Positions 23,699-35,499 of a stretch of 64,000 nt of DNA are shown one piece after another. Origin of the DNA: Ligustrum vulgare (Eukaryota > Streptophyta > Magnoliopsida > Lamiales > Oleaceae). Both the position numbers and the translations under genes were made by a program. Each line of letters opens with the position of its first letter. Within the stretch, counting starts at the first letter, position 1. Below the pieces are notes generated by a model. That model was not told where the DNA came from. It ran no database searches and saw only the letters and a program-made list of their open reading frames with translations. The DNA lies in assembly GCA_963555705.1 (NCBI GenBank), contig OY743170.1, positions 30,021,362-30,085,361 on the forward strand. The letters run 5' to 3'.

Positions 23699-24271
23699 AT
23701 TATATCATGTGAAGATTTATAAGGGTCTTCTTATGCAATTATTTCTTGAGCTAGGGATTTTACTAGTAAATTCTGTTATTAATTCTCTCCAATTTGGGGC
23801 AAAAGGAGAATGTGACACAGAAAGCAAAAGGAAGAAGAAAACGGGAGAATCGTAAGGAAAAGCGTTAAAAATTTGGGTACGTACCATTTTTCTTTTCAAG
23901 ATTGAGTTCAATTCTTCTATTTTTTAAGTGTGAAGAGAATAAATCAAAGAATTGTATGATTGGAGGAAATCAAAGAACTATATGATTGAAGGAAATCAAG
24001 GAATCACATGATATTAGGAAATCAAGGAATGATCCCGTGCTTAATTTGTGGGATTTTGATTCCATCTTAACATATTTAGCTTACTGAGTTGTACTATATA
24101 TACACACATTTAACAACTGATTAATAAATAGAAAATAATTTTCTCTCAATTGTGTTATTGACATTGTATTATAGCCTCCTTCAATTTCTTCGTATCTACT
24201 CTAGGGATTGAACTTTTGTTTCTCTTGTTCACGATTGTTTGTTTCTATTATTCTTTAATGTCTTCTTCTCA
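23699..24271 (+). repeat. Probable copia LTR
   Basis: Directly upstream of the copia-like gag start. Four imperfect ~26-bp repeats (aatcaaagaa.t.tatgattg.agga type) occupy about 23940-24025. A TATA box (ctatatataca) lies near 24094-24104. LTR ends are not clear and the element is truncated downstream, so no second LTR confirms this. Confidence 0.4.
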
Positions 24272-24446
24272 ATGGGTGATATGAAAAAAGGCGATTTCGC
24301 TACAATGGATGGAACACCTGAACATTCCGCATTAATCACTCCATAACGACTTGATGGCACTAATTATGTTGAATGGGAGTTGAACGCTCAAAATAAGATC
24401 CGAGGGAGGAAGCGTTGGGGCTATATCTCAAGGTCTAAAACTGCTC
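24272..24446 (+). pseudogene. Ty1/copia gag N-terminal fragment
   Basis: ATG at 24272 opens MGDMKKGDFATMDGTPEHSA, then a stop replaces a residue in front of RLDGTNYVEWELNAQ and IRGRKRWGYI. This matches the conserved start of copia gag ('..L.G.NY..W...V...I..K...GYI.G'). Only about 57 codons remain before unrelated sequence. Confidence 0.6.
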
Positions 24447-24473
24447 CTGGAATGTGATGACTATGAAGCTTGT

Positions 24474-24926
24474 GAGGATAATTGAAAAGATGATATAATC
24501 TGAATTTTAGAGAATATGGAAAGTAGTATTCTTGTACTTCAATTTGGGAAATTATTGAATTTCTCCAAGAATGGGTATAATAAAAATTCGGGATATCTTA
24601 TCTTGATCCTTATGATGATATTTAAAGCACGAGTTTGATATTTATTCATTGTATCAGATTTAATTTATGTCCTGAGGTTATTAGAATCGTTAAAGGAAGT
24701 TTGACTTAAAATACTTGATAAGAGTCGACTTTGAAATCGATGCAACATGACAAAGATTGATATCTATGTTCAGTTAAATTTTAATGGAGAAATCATTTAG
24801 TGAAGAGGTAACTTGTGTAAGTGATGGTCATATATGTGTTCGATATTTTCATATGGTTCTAGCTTAATCAAGTGAATTTCGAGGAAGAGATTTTTTGAAG
24901 GGGTAAGATTGTGATAACCCCTTTTT
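24474..24926 (+). mobile_element. 3' tail of a gypsy element plus first bases of its LTR
   Basis: Closely similar to 40492-40946 of the element at 36683-41771: same non-coding tail, pre-PPT phrase (gaatttcgaggaagaga), purine tract gaaggggtaag and LTR start tgtgataaccc at 24910. After about 16 LTR bases the sequence passes into the poly-T end of the reverse-strand LINE, so the LINE is inserted in or fused to this LTR. Confidence 0.75.
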
Positions 24927-27474
24927 TTATTGAAAGACCACATATATTAATGTAAGTCGTCCCAAATCGGGCCAAAAATAAAACGTGGCATTAAATCAAT
25001 CCAACACAATGAAAACCAAAAAATCAGCCCCATAGGTGGCTATAGCATGTGCCGTCCTATTACAATCTCGAGGGATGTAGGAACACGACCCATTAATCTC
25101 TCTAAGTAACGAAACAATATCAAGAAGAATATTAGCATATGGAGCACAAGAGAAATTAGAGTTTAGAAGTTGTACTAGCCGTAATAAATCAGTCTCGATC
25201 AAGCAATGTCGAATCCCCTTAGTTTTTGTACGAAGAATGCCCATTTTAAGTGCCAACATCTCCGCAAGTTCAACATGAACATCCCTTGCCAGATGTGCAA
25301 CTTGAGCTGCTACTACCACTCCTGAATCATCTCTGATAACTGCTCCCCCATAGCATCCTGTAGCACCCCCCCCGAACTGCAGCATCTATATTGATTTTGA
25401 ACCGTCCTGATGGTGGTAGCATCCAACGTTGAGGTTCCCTCTTGGTACTAGAGAAACACCATGTAAGACTATTTTCATCATACCAGCCTAGTAACCAATC
25501 TGCTAGCTTAGTCAAAACTGAAGAAGGACGACGTCGCTCCCCATGCACAACCTTATTTCGATTCCCCCACACAAACAACAAAAAATCAGCCAACCATCTG
25601 ATCTCATCTCTTCTATTGAGGCCCTCCTATTCAATTCCATAAGAATATCTTGAGGGTATTCTGGAACCCTCAACTGTTTCAAAACAAGCCACCATCCCGT
25701 TTCTTTCCAATCTTTACGTATACTGGGAAAAAAAATATGGCATGGATCGCTGACTCCATACCACCGAAATACACACACCCTACCTGTTCCTGAGGAATGA
25801 CTTTTTGTCGAACCAGATTTAGTCGAGTGGGAAGGGACTCATAAGATAGCCTCCAAAGGAATATTTTCACTTTTGGAGTGATCCGCATCTTCCAAAGTAT
25901 CTTCCACCACAACGATCCTTCTGACTACCCCACCTCACGGTCCCCCACTTCTCTAGCCAACCGGTACCCGTTTTTCACTGAGTAGACTCCACTGGCTTCA
26001 AAATTCCGTATTAATTTATCCAGCCGGCTTTCCTGGATGAGAGGGATAGAAGAAATGAAATGCTCGTCAACGAGCCAAAAATGCCTCTTAATAACTGCTT
26101 CCTCCCAGTAACCGAAGCTGATATTAATTCAGCAACCTTATGAAGACCTGGGACCTGTGGTGTGAATGGTAGAAAAGAGCCATCACGTGGTAACCAAGGA
26201 TCATGGAAAATTCTAATATGTTGGTTGTCCCGCACTCGCCACCGTAATCCTTTCTTCAGAAGATCCCTCCCCCATAAGATACTCCTCCATATCACAGATT
26301 CTCCTCCATGCGTCCGAGTTTCCAAAAAATCTGAGTTTCGAAAGTATTTGGCTCTAAGAATTTCCCCCATCAATGAGTCACGATATTGCAGTATTCTCCA
26401 AGCTTGCTTGGCAATTAAAACTTTGTTGAAAGCTTGCATATCCCTGAAACCCAATCCACCAGCACTCTATGATTTACACATAGTCTCCCATCCCACCCAA
26501 GGGGTCTTCTTTGTCGTTTCTGCACCTCCCCACCAAAAATCCCACATAAGAGATCGCAGCTCATTGCAGATTGACCCTGGAAGCCTGAATATACTGATGA
26601 CATATGTGGGAATAGCCTGAAGAGCAGCTTTAATTAACACCTCTCTACCACCAGATGAGAATAAACCCGGTTTCCACCCCCTTATACGGTTCTAAACCTT
26701 TTTTTTCAAAAAAAGGAAGGTATGTCGTTTGTCCCTTTCAACCGCCACAGGAAGGCCGAGATACAAGCCCTGAAGGCCGACTTGTCCAATCCCAGAAAGT
26801 AATTTGAGTTGATCCTGAACAGGGATTGAGATATTGGGAGTGAAGGATATAGATGTCTTATTGAAATTGATTCGCTGCCCTGATGCTCTTTCGTAGTAGG
26901 ATAAAATGTTAAGCAAGGCCAAACATTCGGTCCTTCTGGCACCAAGAAAAATCAAAGAATCATCTGCGAAGAATAAGTGCATTATCTTAGGACTTCCCTG
27001 AGAACACTGAATAGCTGATATATGACCCTCTCTCTCAGAAAGGCCAAGCAAACCCGAAAACGCCTCTGCACATAAGAGAAATAGATATGGGGATAACGGG
27101 CAGCTTTTTCGAAGCCCTCGAGTTGGAATCATCCATCCATGTTTCTTTCCATTGATAAGAAAACTGAACCCGGAAGTATTCATGCACTTCAACACTAAGT
27201 TCTGCCACCGCAATGGGAATCCCATCTTGGACATCACCCGAATAATAAACCGCCACTCGACCTTGTCATAGGCCTTGCTCATATCAAGCTTAAGGGCATA
27301 GACCCCCTTGCGCCCATTTTTCTTCTTACCCATAGAATGCAAAAATTCTAGCCCCACAATGGCATTGTTAGTGATTAATTGACCGGGTACAAAGGCTCCT
27401 TGGGTTTCAGAGATCAGATTCGGTAACACCTTCTTCAAACGGTTAGCAATAGTTTTAGAAATGAGTTTGTACAT
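24920..27474 (-). pseudogene. L1-type LINE, 3' half (RT core to RNase H)
   Basis: Reads from 27474 downwards, starting exactly at the RT codons YKLISKTIANRLKK. Then come FVPGQLITNN, LKLDMSKAYDKVEW, the catalytic MHLFFADDSLIFL (near 26970), a broken stretch, the post-RT zinc-binding region (WVGWETMCKS, GGLGFRDMQAFNKVLI, LRAKYF, WRSILWGRDLL), and an RNase H of the plant L1 type (FKINIDAAV, HVELAEMLALK, LIETDLL). Several frame shifts and stops; poly(A) shows as the T-run at 24920-24926. It is the exact complement of the 5' half at 27735-30573. Inactive. Confidence 0.88.
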
Positions 27475-27734
27475 GTAGCGCCCCGAGTTCCGTATACCCG
27501 GTTCACTACGTCATTTTCTGTCTAAATTTTTTTCGAATAATATTTTTGCGGAAGAAATAATTGAAATTCATTTTTTTGCAACATTAAATAAACTGTAATG
27601 TTCGATAAAATTGAAAACATTTATGAAACCATTTGAAATAGTAAATCGAACCATTACATTGCATAAATAACAAACTACTCACAGAAGGGAAATCACGAAT
27701 TGATCGTTGCTTATTTGGGAAGAAATTGGGAAGC
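27475..27734 (-). repeat. LTR 3'-end fragment between LINE halves
   Basis: Read on the reverse strand, this ends gaactcggggcgctaca, a typical end of Tekay-like LTRs, immediately followed by tgtac and LINE sequence. The other side of the LINE break carries an LTR start (tgtagcgaccc, 30574) preceded by tgtat. The two 5-base words differ by one base and fit a target duplication. The opposite edge, where LINE ORF1 begins, is estimated to within about 20 bases. Confidence 0.65.
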
Positions 27735-28900
27735 TGCGCTGTGAAAAAGGAGGGTCTGTGTAATGTGCTCCGGCTTATCCGGCGCACTGAATTTCAATTT
27801 TCTATTGAACAATACGAGGGTTTCAAAACTTTCATATTCACTTTTGGATCCAATTCTGATCGACAGCGGGTATTGGCGGGTGGACCTTGGTCGTTCAACA
27901 AAAACTTAATTGTTCTTGCAAAGCCATCCAGGCTAGGGGATGTGAGGGCCACATGTTTCTCCTTTGCCTCATTTTGGATTCAGGTGAGGAATGTACCCCT
28001 TGCTTTGGCGACAGAACAGTGTGTTCAGTAGTGGGGAAAATCCATTGGTATGGTGGAGGACATTGATCTCGACGGGTAGAGTGTTCGCATTTGGGTAAGT
28101 TTTGATATTACCAGACCATGGTGGAGGGTCATTCGAGTGTATGCGGGAGATCCCCCATCTAATTTATTAATCTTGTTTCAATACGAAAAATTTCCGAAAT
28201 TCTGCCGTGGATGCGGGATTCTTGGTCATAAAGATTTGGAGTGCGATAAGAACTTTGATGTGGTTGTATCTGGCAAGAAGTTCGGTCCTTGGATGTACGT
28301 CCCTCACCCTGTGGGGAGAAGTCCTGGGTTTGGGAGGAGAGGCTCTAGCGGGGATTCTGATGGGAAGGGGCAAGAGCTTGGTGAGGCATCCACCGGAGAA
28401 GTTGCGAAGGCAACAATATTGATGAGGCTCCTGCTGGTCTTCTCAAACAAGCGATGGATTCCATAGGGAAGGGTGATCGGGAACGAACTGAGGAGTTTCC
28501 CAGTGCAGATGGTGGGCATGAATGTGGAGGATATGTTGCTGATGAAGGAGCTATTATTGGGAGTGTCTTGGGTGGGGGCGTGTTTTTGGTAGGGAGTGAA
28601 GGGTTCTTGGGGAATGATGCAAAAGGAGACTGGAGACTTGAGGAAAGGGCGGGGAGGGTGAATATTGGGGTGGATGTGATGAGCTTGGATGTTAATTATA
28701 CACATGATAAGGGACTTGTTGAAGGGGGGAAGGTGTTAGGGGGAAATCATGGAAAAGACGAGCTCGGGAGCGTAGATCAAAGGAGGCGGTGGAGTTTCGA
28801 GATGGAGGGAAGAGTGATAGGGTTCGTAGGTGAGACGTTGGTGCTTAGTTCTAAAAGGGCCGCTTTGGAGAATCTTGATGTTTTTTGCAGACCAAGAAGG
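27735..28900 (+). pseudogene. LINE ORF1 (DUF4283, zinc knuckle)
   Basis: RNA-binding first protein of a plant L1 element. The N-terminal DUF4283-type block is readable (FKTFIFTFGSNSDRQRVLAG, GPWSFNKNLIVLAKP, FWIQVRNVPLALATEQC), then in-frame TAGs at 28029 and 28075. The zinc knuckle CRGCGILGHKDLEC (C-x2-C-x4-H-x4-C) lies near 28203-28244 with GPWMYVP after it. A frameshift near 28450 moves to a Gly/Glu-rich tail. The upstream part of ORF1 is absent, and the segment abuts an LTR fragment, consistent with an inversion breakpoint. Confidence 0.85.
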
Positions 28901-28979
28901 TGAAGGTAGAAGTGTTCCAGTGGTGATGATAGTAGCCTTGTTTATTCTTCTTTAGCGGCGGACACCGTGGAACAGAGCC

Positions 28980-30573
28980 GCCGAGCCCAATTAGTTACCT
29001 ATGCTGGAACGTGCAAGGGGCGGGGAACCTTTACACGGTGTGGGCGGTCCTAATCCGGATTCATTCCCCTAACCTAGTTTTTCTGTCTGAAACTAGGTTA
29101 TTTGGAGCTAAGGCAGGCGATTTCAAATTTAAAGTTGGGATGGACCATGGTTTGGTGGTGGACAGTCGAGGGCGGAGTGGAGGGTTACTGTTGATGTGGA
29201 ATGAGGATGTGGAAGTATCCATTTTGAGCTTTTCTCGGGGTCATATTGATGCTTTTATCGACACTCCTGGTCAACCACATTGGCGATTCACAAGATTTTA
29301 TCGGGATCCAAGGCCAGAGAGACGTCATCACTCTTCAAAGCTTCTTCACCGTCTTCGGTGTGTTCATCCAGGGGCTTGGGTTTGCGGGGGAGACTTCAAT
29401 GAAATTCTCAGCTACAAAAAAAAGGTAGGGGGGTCGACTCGACCACTAGGGGCAATGATGGATTTTTAAGGAGTCTTACATGAGTGAGGACTGAGGCAAA
29501 TTTGGGGCAAGGACATCTTTCACTTGGAATAATAAAAGATTGGCATCTCAAAACATCCAAGAACTATTTGATAGATTCTTTAGTGATAGTGCGTGGCAAG
29601 ATTTATTTCCCCTAGCACAGGTGGAATATCTGGACTTCTCTCAGTCAGATAATCGGCCTATCTTACTAAAAACAAAAGGACGACCAAAATTGAGGGATAT
29701 TGTAGGGGCAGGCATTCCTTTCGTTTTGAACCTTTTTGGTTGCTAGAGGAAGGCTATGAGGAGGTGATTAGAAATGAATGGAGGTTAGGGACGACATTAC
29801 TGGATAAAGGTTCTTCTGTGTCCGATCTTAGGGGTACCTTACAAGGATGCGGTGGTGCACTTCAAGCATGGGACAATCAACAATTTGGAAATTGAAGAAG
29901 ATGATTGAGAGAGGTGCAAAAGCAGATTTCTGAGTTGTACTCGGCCCATAATAGCTGTGACTTAATGGAGGAGATCTTTTCACTGGAAAAAGAAGCATCC
30001 TCTTTGTTAACTAGGGAGGAATTATACTGGAAACAAAGGTCCCGTGCTGACTGGCTAAAATCAGGTGACAGAAACACCAAGTATTTTCATACTAAAGCTT
30101 CCAATAGGAAACAAAAAAATTCAATCAAGAGGTTACAAGACAGTTCTGGGAGGTGGGTATCAACGGATAAAGAGATCACAAAGGTATTAGAGGACTATTT
30201 TTTGGAGTTATTCACGAGTTCCCAACCATTAGAGTCTGATCTTGAGGATGGGTTCAAGGGGATCACATCTTCTCTCTCTCCAGATGATTTACTAATTCTG
30301 GAAAGCCCCTTTGATGTTGAAGAGGTTGAGGTGGCCCTTAAAGGTATGGGACATTTGAAAGATCCGAGTCCCGATGGGTTTCATGCGGCCTTTTATTAGC
30401 GCCACTGGAAGCTATTATTTCCTGCCATTACTAAGGTTTGTTTAGATGTGCTTAATAATGGTCATTCTCTATGCTCAATCAATGATACTAATATTGTTTT
30501 GATTCTGAAAATGCAGTCACCTGAAACTCTATAGGACTTTCAGCCTATCAGTTTATGCAATGTTTTGTATTGT
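28980..30573 (+). pseudogene. LINE ORF2 5' half: endonuclease and RT start
   Basis: APE-type endonuclease from about 29000: WNVQGAGN-like start, PNLVFLSETRLFG, GGLLLMWNEDV, a GDFNEIL motif near 29386-29406, then broken frames. The linker and RT fingers follow (WKQRSRADWLKSGDRNTKYF near 30030-30090, KDPSPDGFHAAFY, INDTNIVLILK) with stops at 30397 and 30531. Coding stops at FQPISLCNVLY (30573) where an LTR starts. The missing next codons are exactly those that open the reverse-strand half at 27474. Confidence 0.88.
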
Positions 30574-30790
30574 AGCGACCCAGAATTTTTATGCAATAAA
30601 TAATTATTTTAATATTTAGAAAATTGTGTCGCTACTATTTCACCAATTATTTTGAAGTTAAAGCCGCGACGAATTCGTCTAGCCAAGTCAAGAAATATCG
30701 AATTTGTTCGATTTTAAATTAAAATCCGAATTTCTAAAATTATGTTATTTTAATTATTTATTCAAAGTATTATTTTCAAAATCATTTTGA
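30574..30790 (+). repeat. LTR 5'-end fragment (tgtagcgaccc family)
   Basis: About 215 bp aligning closely with 61532-61750, including an early tgtagcgac...gtgtcgctac inverted pair. It starts in the LINE and is cut at about 30790 by PAL copy A. Confidence 0.8.
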
Positions 30791-31069
30791 ATTCCAAATT
30801 TATTAAAATATCTCAATTTTCCTCATCAATTCGAATTTTCGGATTTATATATTAAAAAAAATTTATTTTTTTAATTTATTTTTTTCGAAAATTCATCCAT
30901 TATTAAAAAAAAAAAAAAAAAAAAGTCATTCCAAAATTCAAGAACCACTTTATTGAGTTTCTTTAAAATTCTTTGTATTCATTTCCTTCCAAGTCAATAA
31001 AAGTCATTCTTGCTATTTGATGTCTAAATCCTCTTCATTCTAAATATTTTTTTTAACGTCACATAAGGA

Positions 31070-32130
31070 ATGGATTATGATCCGGGCTCCTTATTCCAAA
31101 CTAGGTGTTATGTGGATCATAAGGGGTGCAGTTTGGCAATTATTGGAAAGTGTTTTACTAATTTCGTTAGTAGCACCATGATTGAAAAATTAGGATTGCC
31201 CCTAGAACCACACTATAAACCTTATAGAATGACGTGGATGAGGGAGTTTGGGAATTTCAAAGTAACCAAACAAGTTCTAGTGCCTATCACCCAGGAAAGG
31301 TATAGTGAGGATGTATGGTGTGATGAAGTGCCATTGAAATCTTATCATATTTTATTGGGAAAACCTTGGAAACGTAGGAGGGAGGCTGTTTATGATAAGA
31401 GTATACACATATACCAATTCCTTAAGAAAGGGAAAACATGCGTACTATACGAGTTGACATTAGAGGAAGGACTAGAAGACTCGAGGAGGGTAAGGAAGGA
31501 GAGTGAAAAGTGGTGTAATAGGAGGCATCGTGGGGATACGGATGTTGATAAGAAGGAGGGAGAGTTGAAATTAAAAACAAATAAACAAACTCCAAAATTT
31601 GATGAGGATAAGGTGGAGTTGGGTAGCGAGGAAATGATTAAGAATTAAATTGTTGATAATGAGGGGAACGAATCGGGAGTTGAGGTGGAAGTTCAAGATT
31701 TGATCGTTGAATTGGAAGATCCACATTTGGGTAGTGATGAGGTAGTGCACGAGCATGGTGATAAAAGTGTGGAGTTAGGAGATGTGGTTGAGTTTGAAGA
31801 TGAAAAAATTGAACAAGAAGTTGCAAAAGAGAAAAGAGGCGAAGAGAAGAACCTCGTGGTTTAAGAAGTGGAGTTGGTGATGGTTTATCATGAATAAAAG
31901 GATCCACTCCTTGTACCTCATGAAGCTAACATGTCCCTCCCCATTTTGTTTAAATCTTTTTTGCAGATTAATTATGTTTGGAAGCTTAAACCACACTACG
32001 TATGGCAAAGGGAGTTCAAGATCCATCTCTTCCATGTTTTCCAATCAAAGGAGCATAATTTATTGAATTCATTACATGGATGCAATAATTTTCCGTTCGA
32101 TCCAGGAGGTGAAGTGAAACAACAGGAACA
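31070..32130 (+). pseudogene. PAL protein, copy A (retropepsin-like plus charged tail)
   Basis: Frame 31070-31648 (192 codons) then TAA, after which the same frame continues to about 32130 with two more stops. The N-terminal 130 residues resemble a gypsy protease: FQTRCYVDHKGC, IEKLGLPLEPHYKPYRMTW, VWCDEVPLKSYHILLGKPW. At the active-site position the expected D-S/G-G reads I-I-G-K, so the aspartate is gone. The middle is acidic and likely helical. The end carries a block shared with copies B and C (KDPLLVPHEANMSLPILFKSF, EHNLLNSLHG). Its role is unknown. Confidence 0.65.
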
Positions 32131-32171
32131 AAGCTATGATTCGGGACGAATCATCCTAAAGAAGGAGGGTA

Positions 32172-32935
32172 TGATGTGTTCCGAACCCTCGACAATCAGA
32201 ATCATAGCAGGCTTGACGGGAAATTTAAATATTCAAGCCAAAACAAGAATTCAACAGGTTCGACGAGCTTTGAAGATCAAACCGTGTCGAAAAGAACCAG
32301 AAAATTAAGCAGCAGGCCTTTTACGGCCGTAACATTTGGAATTACGATCGTAACGCAGCTATCGCAATTTTTGGGCAGAACATGACTTACGGCCGTAATC
32401 AAATTCGTCACGGCCGTAACTGCGGTATTTACTGCCGTAACTGAGTAGCGGCCAGATTTATTGAAGATTTTTAATTATTTTATTTCCTTTTTGGTTTTTA
32501 AGTTATTTGCCTATTTTAGTATTTTAGCTTAATTAGAATTCTATTTTGAGTCAATTAGTGGCTAGGGTTTTTGTTTGCTTATATGTACGCTTTTTCCATT
32601 CATTGTAATTCAGATTTGATTTTGATATAAACAGTTTTTATTGAGGATTCAATAAAAGTTATAGGTGGATTCCTATATTTTTCGAACTTATCAAGAATAT
32701 TTCTTGTGGCGTTCAAATACCGAACTTATCAAATATTTGCTAGAATATTTGTGGCGTTCAAATCAGAGACTTATCAACGAGATTGGGCAAATCCTTGTGG
32801 CGTTTCGAAAGTCGTGGTTCTTTATTCCGCATCATCGAGCCATCGAGTCGTGAATATCGGGTCATGATTCATCCGTCCAACCACAACCTGAGTTTGGAAC
32901 TTTTCGGCGTTTTTTCCGCGCTTCGAACCTCATCA
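32172..32935 (+). repeat. PAL copy A 3' LTR
   Basis: 764 bp, tgatgtg...cctcatca (TGATG/CATCA ends). Five palindromes sit at 32321, 32342, 32387, 32408 and 32429 (12 bp each; centre steps 21, 45, 21, 21). The second is TTACGATCGTAA, changed in the middle yet still a perfect palindrome. A TATA-like gcttatatg lies near 32577. Confidence 0.85.
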
Positions 32936-34262
32936 CTTGTACACCATGCAATCTTATAATTTCTCTGATGTACAACTAAGCATACTGGTCTAGACTGAAA
33001 GTCATCTTCACTGGTAGAAAATGAGCAGATTTTGTCAAACGATCAACTATGAACCATATAGTTTGATGACGTCTAGCTGATCTAGGAAGTCCAACGATGA
33101 AATCCATAGCTATGTGTTCCCACTTCCATTTTGGAATCTCAGGTGGATTCAACAATCTAGATGGACGTTGATGTTCAACTTTAACTTGTTGAAAAGTCAT
33201 GCATTTCTCAACAAATAAGCCAATCGACTCTTCATGTTTCTCCACCAATTAATTTTTCATAGATCCTGGTATATCTTTGTAGCTCCTGGGTGTGTAGTAT
33301 CAGGTGAATAATGTGTTTCCTCTAAAATCTCATTTCTCAAGGTTTCATCCTTCGTTACACATTGTCTTCCCTTGAACACGAGAGTGTCATCAGTTGATAC
33401 TTGAAATCCTTTAATACTTCCAGCGAGTACTCGGTCCTTAATATTGCACAAAGATTTATCCTTACCCTGAGCTTCTTTAATTCTGTCTCAGAGAGTCGGT
33501 TGAACAACCAAAGCATCTATAATTGCAGTTGTACGACGTGGAGGAGTCAAAACCTCAAGTCTCATGCTAGCAAAATACTTGATCAACTGTTCTTAACTGG
33601 TTAGGGTAGCTAACTGTCCTTTACCTTTCCGGCTAAGTGCATCAAAAACAACATTGGCTTTGCCGGGGTGGTAGTGGACAGTGCAGTCATAATCCTTAAC
33701 TAACTCCAACCACCTTCTCTATCTCATATTCAATTCCTTTTGAGTTAAGAAATACTTGAGACTCTTATGATCTGTGTATATCTTGCACTTACCACCATAT
33801 AGTTAGTGTCGCCATATTTTTAAAGCATGAACTGCAACTGCCAATTCTAAGTCATGTGTAGGGTAGTTTTGCTCATGTGGTTTCAACTGTCTAGAGGCAT
33901 ATGCAATCAATTTCCCATGCTGCATCATTACACATCCCAAACCTTGTTTTGATGCATCACTATAGATAACAAAACCTTCTAACCCTTCTGGAATAGCCAA
34001 AACTGGTGCAGATATCAATTTCTGTTTTAGTTCTTGGAAACTCTTCTCGTACTTATCCGTCCAGCTATTTTCGAAAATCCTTCGATAAACCTTCGATAAT
34101 ATCCAGCCAATCCTAAGACACTACGAAATTCATTTACATTTGTTGGTGCACTCCAGTTAGTGACAAACTCAACCTTGACTGGATCGACTTCAATACCATC
34201 CACGGTAACCACATGTCCAAGAAAACCAATTTGATTGACCCAGAATTCACACTTCTCGAATT
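32936..34262 (-). pseudogene. pol: Gypsy pol fragment (RT end, RNase H, integrase start)
   Basis: Reverse-strand pol similar to the outer element. From 34262 down: KCEFWVNQIGFLGHVVTVDG (RT connection), [17 protein letters not shown], RNase H ([29 protein letters not shown]), then a broken stretch with the LNM/ADALS region, the integrase zinc module (HPGATKIYQDL, CMTFQQVK) and the first catalytic part (HIAMDFIVGLPRS, FLPVKMTFSLDQYA, then a stop). Both ends are cut: by LTR sequence at 34262 and by the PAL LTR at 32936. Frameshifts and stops throughout. Confidence 0.88.
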
Positions 34263-35499
34263 ATATACTCGTTTTAAAAATTTATAAATTAAATGCTCTA
34301 TAATTTGATAAATATGGCCCAGCTCATTATTTTGCCTTGCTGAGCCCTTAAGTTGAAAGGGTGAAAATAGTGGGGTGAGCATAACGAATTATACTTAGTG
34401 AGATACAACAATCAGTCTAGTTAAATCCAAACATGAAATCATATTATGAATATAATGCCAATGAAAACTTTCCTTTTAAAAATATACTGTGAGACATCCC
34501 CAAGGACCCAATTTCAAGCCTGGACCTATTTACGGTCCCAGACAAGATGCTATTAGCGCTAAATAAAATTGTGCACTGTGGGACAATTCCAAGGACCCAA
34601 TTTCGACCCCGGACCTATTTACGGTCCCTGGAAACCTTTTTCAAAACATAGAAGCATTATATCACAATTAAAATCACACATTAAGAAATAATATGGAAAA
34701 ATAATCACAATTGCTTTAAAGTAAACCCCACCTCAAAGTCTTGAATTTTTCTTGAAATTGAAAGGATGTAAGACAACTTACTTTAAACTTTTCCCCTGAC
34801 GTCGTGTAGTAATAAAAATTTAAATAAACATAATTTAGAATACTAAGTTTGAATTAAAACTTTTTGGGACTTGATTGAACTTTTTGAAAATAAAGGGAAT
34901 AAGTAGTTTGATAAATCTTTAAATCCAAAGGGTCTAAATACCAAAATTAGAAAGGTTAGGACCAAGATGACGATCTTAGAGAATATTTTAAATTTAATTT
35001 GAAGAATACTAAAATTTTTGGCATGATGAGAGAATTAAAATGAATTTGAGGACTAACTTTGACTTTTGGCAAACAATAGAGTTGAAAGATTAACCTTGTT
35101 GAAATACCCATATTTCTTGTGGGTTTGGCTCTGCCGAGAGTGAAGTTTTGGAGATGGAAATCTGAATTTGGTTTTGATATGTTGAAGAGCCCTACTATTT
35201 GGATTAAGATTTGGATATAGTTGGGCCAATATTGGACTATGCTTTGGGTTGATCATGGACTTAAACTTGGGCTAAAAACGAATATTGTACTAAAGATAAT
35301 TTAAAATAGATGTTGGGTATAAATTTCGACCCCATCAAATAAATCGAATTTAAAGATTAAAAATTGTTTTGAATTCTTATATTAAATGTTTTGCTAGACA
35401 ACTCGATGGACGTAAAATAAATTCTAAAATTTGATAGGAATGTCGTAGCGACACAACTTAAGTTATAAAACGTGCATTTTAAAATTCGGGTCGCTATAG
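34263..35499 (-). repeat. Reverse-strand LTR (tatagcgacccg start)
   Basis: On the reverse strand it starts tatagcgacccgaatttt at 35499, resembling the LTR start at 30574 and 61532, with an internal gtgtcgctac. It has a GTAAGT donor-like site near 34785, a duplicated ~89-bp unit with the inverted repeat ggacc...ggtcc (34522 and 34611), and the ctcacccc end motif near 34370. It then runs directly into RT coding at 34262, so primer site, gag, protease and most of RT were deleted. Confidence 0.65.

Larger units (their letters stand above)
30791..32935 (+). mobile_element. PAL family copy A, 5'-truncated
   Basis: A pol-less LTR retrotransposon copy. It lacks the 5' LTR and early leader, but retains the A-rich leader (matching 51205-51618 of copy B), the PAL open frame, the gattcgggacgaatc hairpin plus purine tract (32136-32169) and a full 3' LTR (32172-32935). 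It is an older copy than B, with many substitutions, and no RT, RNase H or integrase. Confidence 0.8.

Noticed and set aside
23408..23911. Short frames on both strands
   Set aside because: They lie in a non-coding MITE and its flank and lack motifs.
30574..35499. A single large element with inverted tgtagcgac ends
   Set aside because: The two ends look like LTR starts facing each other, but the interior is a patchwork (PAL copy, reverse pol, reverse LTR), so separate LTR pieces explain it better than one terminal-inverted-repeat element.
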